A DNA stretch of 64,000 nt from Psococerastis gibbosa (taxonomy: Eukaryota; Arthropoda; Insecta; Psocodea; Psocidae): contig OZ020489.1 of NCBI GenBank assembly GCA_963971405.1, positions 14,534,290 to 14,598,289 on the forward strand, written 5' to 3'. The position numbers and the translations under genes are program-made. Positions 58,001 through 64,000 of this stretch are shown here, piece by piece. The notes below the pieces were generated by a model. The model ran no database searches. It had not been told where the DNA came from and saw only the letters and a program-made list of their open reading frames with translations. The first letter of the stretch is position 1; each line of letters opens with the position of its first letter.

Positions 58001-61000
58001 CTATGTACCTGATTGTTCCCGCCTAATAGAAAACGACACAACTGCCCTCGCTCGGAATATAAAAAACTGCTAGTACATTAACGCAAAATAGGCTAGGGTT
58101 TTTTAAAAATATTTTGGCGTTATTAAGTCGAAACCGACCATTTTTGAGTTGTGTCCTTTTTCTTCCGAAGTAGCTATATATAATGAAAACCAAACTTTCT
58201 TGTGTAATTCGTCATAATAGGCGGTTGGTCAATATAGACGGAGTCTTAATAAACGGATTCTACTGTATTGAGGTTACACCAATTTTAGGAAAACTCGTTG
58301 AAAGAGCGAGGGAAAATCATTGGTGTAAATAGGGGGGTCCTCCCCAGGATTTCTGGTGACAAATGGAGGCTAAACAATAACGATAATGACGGAAATTAAT
58401 TCTTGGTCTGCTTATTTCACATGAAAGACATAATAAAAAATAAGCATATTGACCAAGTACTCTCACAAAAAAGATATTACTCAAAAAGCATAAAACCCCA
58501 ATAATTCAGACCTATTTTTCCAAACTTTTTCTCCGGGGGAGACTTCCGGGCCCCCATCAATTGTAGGTTTATTCGTCGGTAAAATCTCAACTATAGTGCT
58601 TGCAAAATGCGTAAAACCTCACTAATTTGGGCCTATTTATAATTTTTTATTTCTCCGGGGGAGACCCCCGGGCGTCCCTTTCTCTGGGGTGTAACGTGCG
58701 CAAACCCTCACTGATTTGGGACAATTTATCAATTTTTCTTCGGGGAGAACCTGGGACCCCCTTTCCTCCAGTGTATAATATGCGCAAAACCTCACTAATT
58801 TGGGCCTATTTATAAAAAAAATTCTCCTGGGGAGACCCCCGGGCCTCCCCTACTTGAAAGATGAATGCATAAGTTCCAATTGTAGGCTAAATTCTCCCGG
58901 ACCCTCCGAGAAAAATATCTAAATCCGCGCCAGGTACCACCATTCAGAACAGGTTCAGCAATTTGGCCGTCACGCAAATAGAGAATGAGACGACTAGGTC
59001 GCTGGGCCTGTCAGAAACCAAAGTTTACTTTTTTGTTTTGTTTTACTGAACTTATATATATATATAACTTATAATAATTTAGTAGTGTATGTAACGTATT
59101 TCATAAACATTAAAAAAAGGAATATTAATTTAAAAAGGCATATAATTTGCTAGGCAGACTTCAGAAGTGAATGAGTAATGAATCAAAGTCTTGAGGGTCC
59201 TACTCCTAAAGCCCCCCCCCCCCCAGAAATTTAGAAAATAGAGGCAAATTAGCGAATTGGCCGAGCGAGGGAAAATAGGGAAATTTTGAATTGCCGCTGA
59301 GGGAAATGTGATATATCGCAAGTGGAAACACAGAATACATCACATTTCCCTCAGCAGAAACTCAAAATTTCCCTATTTTCCCTCGCTCGACCTCGACGCT
59401 CGCCCAATTCGCTAATTTTCCTCTATTATCTAAATTCCCAAAATTTCTGGGGGGGGGGCTTTAGGACCACCAAGACTTTGATTCATTACTCATTCACTTC
59501 TGAAGTCTGCCTAACAATTCACATGACATGTAATTTGTTAGGCAGACTTCAGAAGTGAATGAGTAATGAATCAAAGTCTTGGTGGTCCTTAAATTTGGAA
59601 TGGAACCCCCGTAAGTTTTGTGTATACAAACACATGCAAAGTAGTTCTATCTGATTTGAAAATGCAGCATAGAGAATTTACATGGAGAGGCGGGACTTGC
59701 CCCCGACTTGGTAAAGCATTAAGGGATATTTTTATGTGCATTTGCAAACTTTTCTGGGCGAACAGTACACTAGAATCCGTTTATTATGACACTGAAGGGA
59801 ATTGACAAACATGGATGTCATACAAAGCGTATATACAATATACAGGTATACTTGTAGAATAAAAACCAAACCTCCTTGTTTAATTCGTCATAAATAGGCG
59901 GTTGGTCAGTATAGACGGAGTCTCAATAAACAGAACCATTTCACCCCCCCCCCCCCAATCAGAGGAGGACATATTGCAGCATTGCTTTTTAGGGAGATTC
60001 ATTTACCTATTGAGATGGCGACCAATGTTCGACTTTCGGAAAATTCCTTCACAACTTTTCATTTCATGACCCCCTGAGCCTAAAACCACCCTCCGTTCCA
60101 AATGTTATATACAGTATATGTGTATATCGATTTTAAGAACACTCTAACTTCCGTAAATATTATCCGATTTTGATGAAACATGACACAAAAATTGGTCATA
60201 CAAATGTCTTGATCGTGTTCGTTAACCAGCCAGATCCACTATTTAGTTACAAGATGGCGGCCGATTGAAACCTTGTATAATTCATATCTCAGTTAATATT
60301 GGTCGATTAAAATCTGACTGAAAGTCAGTATTAATATCTACGATAATGGTAATCACCACTTTTTACGACAAATCAACCATTTTAAGATAGCATCCAGTCC
60401 AAGTGAATATAATTTGATAAACAAAAGATCATAGTCGGCATTGTGGTTCGAAATTTGGAACACAAGCGTGTTTTGTGTGTTGATGTTGTGGTCGGGAAAA
60501 TAATGAAGTCTGACTGAAAGTCAGTATTAATATCTACGATAATGGTAATCACCACTTTTTACGACAAATCAACCATTTTAAGATAGCATCCAGTCCAAGT
60601 GAATATAATTTGATAAACAAAAGATCATAGTCGGCATTGTGGTTCGAAATTTGGAACACAAGCGTGTTTTGTGTGTTGATGTTGTGGTCGGGAAAATAAT
60701 GAAGTACTATACTTTTTATTTGTTATTACAGATGTACATAGCGCAGGTAGCGTAGAAGAAAAGCAGGGTCTGCGGAATCTCCCTACTCCGACTCCGACTC
60801 TCAATTTTTACCTACAGGGTGTGGCAGAGTAACTTCCTGTTTTGTAATGCGCGCCATTCGGTCGGTTTATGTCGTAACGGAGTGTTAGTGGTCTCATTCG
60901 AGAGGGACTATAAAGTTCTGTCTTACATAGTTTTGAAGATCAAAACATTAAGATCACGTCTTCCAATCACGATACAATGAGTATTAGTGGAGCACCGTGA

Positions 61001-62476
61001 GTAAAAAAAAAGTGGGAACCCTGTAACTTTTAATCAAATTTTTTATATCCTATTAAAAACACATTTTCAATTTTTTTTATAAATATAGGCTACGTCGATT
61101 GATTTACGAGGCATTACCATTTTTTTTACTCACGGCGCTCCACTAATACTCATTGTATCGAGATTGGAAGACGTGATCTTAATGTTTTGGTCTTCAAAAC
61201 TATGTAAGACAGAACTTTATAGTCCCGCCTCTCGAACGAGGCCACTAACACTGCGTTACGATATAAGCAGACCGAATGGCTCGCATTAGAAAACAAGAAG
61301 TTATGCTGCCACACCCTGTTGTTAATAATTGAGAGCGGGCAAAAAAAAAATTTTTTGAACATTTTTCTATATACTATTAGAAACATATTTTCAAAGTTTT
61401 TATAAATATTAATTGACTGTCCCTGATTTCCGAGACTTTTCCATTTTTTTGTGTTACGGCGCTCCACTAATACTCAATATATTGAGAATGGGGGACGTGA
61501 TCTAAATGTTTTGATCTTCGAAACTATGTAGCGTAGTGAATTTTCTATCATTTTTTCAAAAAAAAAACATTTTTTTGCACAAAACCAAATAGTTTTTTGG
61601 GCAAGTAACCTGTCCGGTTTCGTTACTCAATTTAACACCTAAAACATGCCTGAAGGTAGAAATCATCGATAGAAAGGTTTCGCAGAAAAATTATTTTTTA
61701 GTCATTATCCATTAAAATGTAGTTATTTTTATTTTTTTACCCCCAGAAGCAAACTATCAAGGGGCAAGCGACCCCCCGCATTTTGTCAACATTAATGACG
61801 ACTACAATATATGTGAATTTAAAAGAAATCGTTGGAGCCGTTTTTTAGAAATAATTTTTTAGTCGTTTTTTTGGAATTTTTTGAGAATAAAACCCCCCAA
61901 ATTGAGTTAGCCCAAAATAAAAATAAAATGGTCCCGAGGTATGATTTTTGTGACCCTACATGCCAAATTTCATAAAAATCTACCGAGTAGTTTGCCCGGA
62001 AATCGATGAACAGACAGACAGACAGACAGTAAAAACCACTTTTTTGGGTTCCTGGGACCTCAAAACGTGTAATTCCGTTGAAATCTCGGAATCGACAATT
62101 TGGACCGTCACAAAGCTTTCCTTATACTACGTATAAATTGGAAAGCAAAAAAAAAAAATTTTTTTTTCTTCAATAGGCTAGTTCTACACACTTTGAAATA
62201 TCTTACCTATTTCACAGACATTAGGAAAGCTGCTGCCGAGAAGGGCGCTCCCCTCGTGCTTTGGGAACCCGTAACCCACATAGTCATCGTCACTGTCATC
62301 CCTCTCACTCGCACTCGCAATGTTGTACCGCGGCAGATACGAGTTGGGGTGCCTGAGGTACGCGTCCGACCCGTGGAAACGGTAGTCCGAGTCGTTCTGG
62401 TCCGACTCGGGCACCTCGGAGTCGACGTCCTCAGGCAGAGTGTCGATATCCCTAGCAGGATCTATGGGACCCACCA
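52069..62476 (-). CDS. Fat-like cadherin, cytoplasmic C-terminal exons
   Basis: Two minus-strand exons, 62207-62476 and 52069-52139, whose phases fit exactly (GAA ATA G joined to AT GAT TCG). They encode the last 112 aa. The segments HPNSYLPRYN and CEIDDSELE parallel the human FAT1 tail (HPSQYLPPH; CGFDDSEVA), and the acidic DIDTLPEDVDSEVPESDQ stretch is like that of FAT1-3. The protein ends HTDV, a class I PDZ ligand, where FAT1 ends QTQV. Family role: very large atypical cadherins in planar polarity and collective cell movement (kugelei/Fat2 in flies). The exons are clearly GC-richer than the intron. The extracellular part lies beyond the window. The 10 kb intron holds the giant foldback element. 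Confidence 0.8.
52145..53540. other. Cadherin intron, unassigned part
   Basis: A minus-strand open frame at 52742-53143 (133 aa) has no familiar motif, no good initiation context and overlaps a plus-strand frame. I take it as chance. No other feature seen. Confidence 0.4.
53552..53776 (+). repeat. Two tandem terminal units of the foldback family
   Basis: Units starting CAGCGTTTCCACTTT at 53555 and 53683, each with GGGAAATTTCCCTTT, then ATCCGGGTTTATTCACTGCA and GGGAAATTGGAGGG. They lie just outside the terminus at 53777. Further copies at 56880-57000 (reversed), 57155-57270 and 57335-57480. Confidence 0.75.
53945..55690 (-). mobile_element. CR1/Jockey-like LINE, 5'-truncated, in the foldback left arm
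   Basis: 5'-truncated non-LTR retrotransposon. It has a single open reverse transcriptase frame (54171-55658), a short 3' untranslated region and an (ATTC)n tail (GAATGAATGAATGAATG on the plus strand at about 53979-53995). The right arm of the foldback lacks it, so it came in after the element took its present form. Confidence 0.85.
54171..55658 (-). CDS. LINE reverse transcriptase, C-terminal 495 aa
   Basis: Starts inside the RT finger region: KEAIVIPLHKKGDR, SYRPISLLNVTSKVIEK, NQFGFRAGKGT, then FLDISRAFDSVEHN and VPQGSILGPLLFILYTN. The catalytic FADD lies in SFADDTAL, followed by KYLGVHFNSDMKW and AYGIQVWGG. The order and spacing match CR1/Jockey-like LINEs rather than RTE. No endonuclease is present because of 5' truncation. 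The frame is open to its stop, so the insertion is young. Confidence 0.88.
   Translation of the reverse strand: MAHITTYLTHIINLSFSQGIFPNKMKEAIVIPLHKKGDRRSAKSYRPISLLNVTSKVIEKLMAARLNNFLSKHNWISSNQFGFRAGKGTDLALIEFTRPIYDSLNKGRKTASLFLDISRAFDSVEHNLLLDILWNAGVRGIAWEWFKSYLIGRTQRVRLQIQKSGTVGFVDSDALEQLCSVPQGSILGPLLFILYTNQLCNLRLHGTLTSFADDTALCYSARDWNEIQMFMTEDLQHLNTWFQIHGLTINVSKTCFLPYNLRTGSIDEPLEVRCHAYNCDLQNPNCQCPAITKAQTTKYLGVHFNSDMKWSSHLKSINGKCRNFLRQLFYLRTVCPQKILIQLYHSLCESRLAYGIQVWGGTFVTNLNSLVVTQKYLIRTIVKKPRTWPSFPLFASLGLFPLRHLFFYKTLRIFYSISGDMVQRPRPANTRRIEHLVVPRAYIANFTKSYQYIAPKLFNLLNICPGSLSINKFSKFVREWLMRREEVESLFEIVD
55840..56110 (-). repeat. CCGGGGG-type tandem array, left arm
   Basis: About three units reading on the minus strand, each with a GGGGxCCCGGGGxTxTCCCC block. 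Inverted partner of 58490-58870. Confidence 0.75.
56375..56552. mobile_element. pogo/Tigger-like MITE, left arm
   Basis: CAGTAGAATCCGTTTATTAT at the left end and the complement-like CGGATTCTATTG at the right. A partner lies at 57833-58267 and a third, partial copy at 59768-59930. The TIR resembles those of pogo/Tigger elements (CAGTAGAxCCxxTTTAT). Confidence 0.65.
57833..58268. mobile_element. pogo/Tigger-like MITE, right arm, split by another MITE
   Basis: CAGCAGAATCCATTTATTAT to AAACGGATTCTACTG. A second element interrupts it at about 57918-58180. Confidence 0.65.
57918..58180. mobile_element. MITE nested in the pogo-like MITE
   Basis: GCTACTCCTGAAGAAAAAGG at the left end and the near-complement CCTTTTTCTTCCGAAGTAGC at the right, joined by ACACAACTC / GAGTTGTGT. 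TAT/ATA sequence on both sides suggests a TA target. Missing from the left arm copy. Confidence 0.8.
58490..58870 (+). repeat. CCGGGGG-type tandem array, right arm
   Basis: Four units of about 90 bp: 'GCGxAAACCTCACTxATTTG', a T-rich spacer, then CTCCGGGGGAGACCCCCGGG, which is nearly its own complement and could form a hairpin in each unit. Confidence 0.78.
59337..59588. repeat. Foldback-family end fragment with near-perfect hairpin
   Basis: 59337-59460 repeats the end region of the foldback (CATTTCCCTCAGCAGAAACT, CCCTCGCTCG, G run). 59464-59588 is a hairpin: GGACCACCAAGACTTTGATT at the left, its exact complement at the right, arms of about 55 bp and a loop of about 15 bp. Confidence 0.85.
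59990..60800 (+). repeat. AGGGAGATTC repeat family, second copy, with internal duplication
   Basis: Starts AGGGAGATTCATTTACCTAT, shares CACCCTCCGTTCCAAAT and the AAGATGGCGGCCGATTGAAA block with 23172 and 62530, and ends near ATCTCCCTACTCCG. Carries the 196 bp tandem repeat described separately. Confidence 0.75.
60313..60704 (+). repeat. Perfect 196 bp tandem duplication
   Basis: 60313-60508 and 60509-60704 read identically base for base, starting TCTGACTGAAAGTCAG and ending AAAATAATGAAG. The other two copies of this repeat family have the block once. Confidence 0.95.
60825..61318. mobile_element. Foldback MITE, 494 bp
   Basis: CAGGGTGTGGCAGAGTAACT at the left end pairs with AGTTATGCTGCCACACCCTG at the right. 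The arms, about 190 bp, include ACACTGCGTTACGA and GACAGAACTTTATAGTCCC on the right. A partial relative follows at 61445-61535. Confidence 0.85.
61540..62120. repeat. Repeat remnant with (CAGA)n tract
   Basis: Contains GATGAACAGACAGACAGACA at about 62008, after TTTGCCCGGAAATCG. Such a CAGA tract after a CCCGGAAA phrase is common in insect interspersed repeats. Family not identified. It ends next to the cadherin exon. Confidence 0.4.
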
Positions 62477-62529
62477 CTGAAATGAATACACAAGACAAAT
62501 TAGGTTTAATAGTGATGCGTCTTACACAT

Positions 62530-63790
62530 TTCTTAGCGAGATTCATCTACCTATTGAGTTGGCGACCAATGTTCGACTGGAAAATTTCTTCACAACTTTT
62601 CATTTCATGACCCCCTTAGCCTAAATCGACCCTCCGTTCAAAACAGAGGCGTTTTAGAATGATTGCGGGGGCAAAACTAAGTAGACCTTATGACGTCATC
62701 AGGCAGAATTTAAGGAAAAATTGAAAATATAAGAGAAAAATAGTAGGGTTTTAAGCATTTTAATAGTTGTGAAGTATAGCTGTAGATTTCACAAAGCTAA
62801 AAAAGGAATGCTTACATTCATATTGCTGCAAAGGGACCACGCCTTACAATGCTCGAGGAACTGGAACTGATTTTGATGAAACTTGGCACAAAACTTGATC
62901 ATACAAATGTCTTGTTCGAGTTCGTTAACCAGTTAGATCCACTATTTAGTTACAAGATGGCGGCCGATTGAAACCTTATATAATTCATATCTCAGTTAAT
63001 ATTGGTCGCAGAGGAATGAATTAAAATCTGAGTGAAAGCCCGTATTATTATCTACGATAATGGTTATCAACACATTTTACGACAAATCAACGATTTCAAG
63101 ATGACGTCCAGTCAAAGTCAAAAAATAATTTAATAAGTAAAAGTTCATTCAATAGTCGTCATTGTTTGGAACACAAGCGTGTTTTGTGTGTTGAAGTTGT
63201 GGTCGGGAAAATAAGTATTTTTTTTTTATTACATACGTAGGTAGCGTAGAAGAAAAGCAGGGTCTGCGGAATCTCCCTACACCTGATCGGCCAGAGCAGA
63301 AAGGGATTTTTTTTTTAAGACGCCAAAATTGAGATGTATGTAATAAAAAATACTTCATTATTTACCGAATTATCACCATTATCGTAGATAATAATACGGG
63401 CATTCAATTAAATTTTAATTCATTCCTATGCGACCAATATTAACTGAGATATGAATTATATATAAAAGGTTTCAATCGGCCACCATCTTGTAACTAAATA
63501 GTGGATCTAGCTGGTTAACGAACTCGTTCAAGATATTTGTGTGATCAATTTTTGTGCCAAGTTTCATTAAAATCGGATAATATTTACGGAAGTTGAGTGT
63601 TTCCTAAAATCGATATCCACATACTTTCATACTGTACATATTTGCATATACTAGTCTAGTATATAATACACATAACATTTTGAACGGAGGGTGGTTTTAG
63701 ACTCGGGGGGCCATGAAATGAAAAGTTGTGAAGAAATTTTCCGGAAGTCGAACTGGCCGCCGTTTCAATAGGTAGATGAATCTCCCTAAA
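62530..63790. mobile_element. Long inverted-repeat element of the AGGGAGATTC family
   Basis: GAGATTCATCTACCTATTGA at the left is paired with TCAATAGGTAGATGAATCTC at the right (63766-63785). The arms of about 550-600 bp contain the GGTGGTTTTAG/CTAAAxCxACC and AAGATGGCGGCCGAT blocks. The centre lies near 63300 (ATTTTTTTTTTAAGACGCC). It carries no gene. Confidence 0.8.
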
Positions 63791-63794
63791 AAAG

Positions 63795-64000
63795 AAAAAT
63801 AGGCAGGATTGCAAGTGCAGAAGATTTGCGCACTTGACCCTGGGAATGGTGGTTTCCCGAGTTGGGTGGCGTTTTAAATAGGTTGATTTTGTCTGTATTT
63901 GGCTTATGGCGTTGGGCCACAACTGCGGCATCGTTGATTGATAGAGCCGCGGATGGCCATCATGCTAGCCTGACCTTGTCAGCAGCAGCCCAATCATGGC
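63795..64000. other. End of window, nothing recognised
   Basis: About 200 bp without a gene or repeat that I can name. Confidence 0.4.

Larger units (their letters stand above)
53777..59336. mobile_element. Giant foldback element, 5.6 kb, with nested insertions
   Basis: CAGCGTTTCCACTTGCGATA at the left end is matched in reverse at 59336 (CTGTGTTTCCACTTGCGATA). The inverted match continues through TTTCCCTCAGCGGCAA, CCCTCGCTCG and the G-run segment. It resumes beyond the LINE insertion through the CCGGGGG arrays, the pogo-like MITEs and the ATATTATGATATGA segment, to a centre near 57000. Each arm is about 1.9 kb without insertions. No transposase was seen, so it is non-autonomous or decayed. 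The superfamily is unclear: ends starting CAG would fit hAT, but no 8 bp target repeat can be shown. Confidence 0.75.

Noticed and set aside
58490-58870. CRISPR-like array
   Set aside because: Units are about 90 bp with diverged repeats, no short unique spacers and no cas genes, and the DNA is eukaryotic.
62100-62480. 126 aa plus-strand frame
   Set aside because: Antisense shadow of the Fat-like cadherin exon, which has correct splice sites and phase on the minus strand.

Overview
This is eukaryotic DNA, most likely from an arthropod and probably an insect. The evidence is spliced host genes with GT-AG introns, an insect-style secreted acid/neutral lipase, a DENN-domain gene, a Fat-like cadherin tail, and a dense load of LINEs, tRNA-type SINEs, MITEs and a Penelope-like element. 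The species cannot be named from the sequence alone.

Layout. 1-3.5 kb holds a nearly whole RTE-type LINE on the minus strand. 3.9-7.7 kb holds the 3' exons of a minus-strand host gene that I could not name; its product has beta-propeller-like segments. 9.4-16.4 kb holds a plus-strand DENND10 (FAM45) orthologue in five recognisable exons, with LINE and SINE insertions in its introns. 16.5-20.4 kb is a graveyard of LINE 3' ends. 20.4-34.6 kb holds an intact seven-exon lipase gene encoding 393 aa. 35.5-49.6 kb holds a tandem duplicate of that gene which keeps exons 1, 2, 5, 6 and 7. It has lost exons 3 and 4, and with them the catalytic serine. In their place lie a Penelope-like element, a flipped partial copy of it, and a PIF/Harbinger-like DNA transposon. 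52.1-62.5 kb holds the last two exons of a Fat-like (FAT1-3/kugelei type) cadherin on the minus strand. They are separated by a 10 kb intron that contains a 5.6 kb foldback element, itself loaded with a LINE and MITEs. 62.5-63.8 kb is another long inverted-repeat element.

How the parts relate. The host genes are unrelated neighbours rather than a pathway. The main biological story is the lipase duplication. Insertions shared by both copies are older than the duplication, and insertions found in one copy only are younger, so the two copies serve as a relative clock for several repeat families. The repeats also define one another through nesting. A 5S/tRNA-headed SINE sits in the Penelope copy with a 16 bp target duplication. 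A MITE splits a tRNA-SINE. SINEs split RTE LINEs twice. I found no CRISPR array, operon or bacterial-type system, and nothing that clearly forms a new molecular system. The strongest leads are the decapitated lipase paralogue, the Penelope head-to-head structure, the composite SINE and the nested giant foldback.
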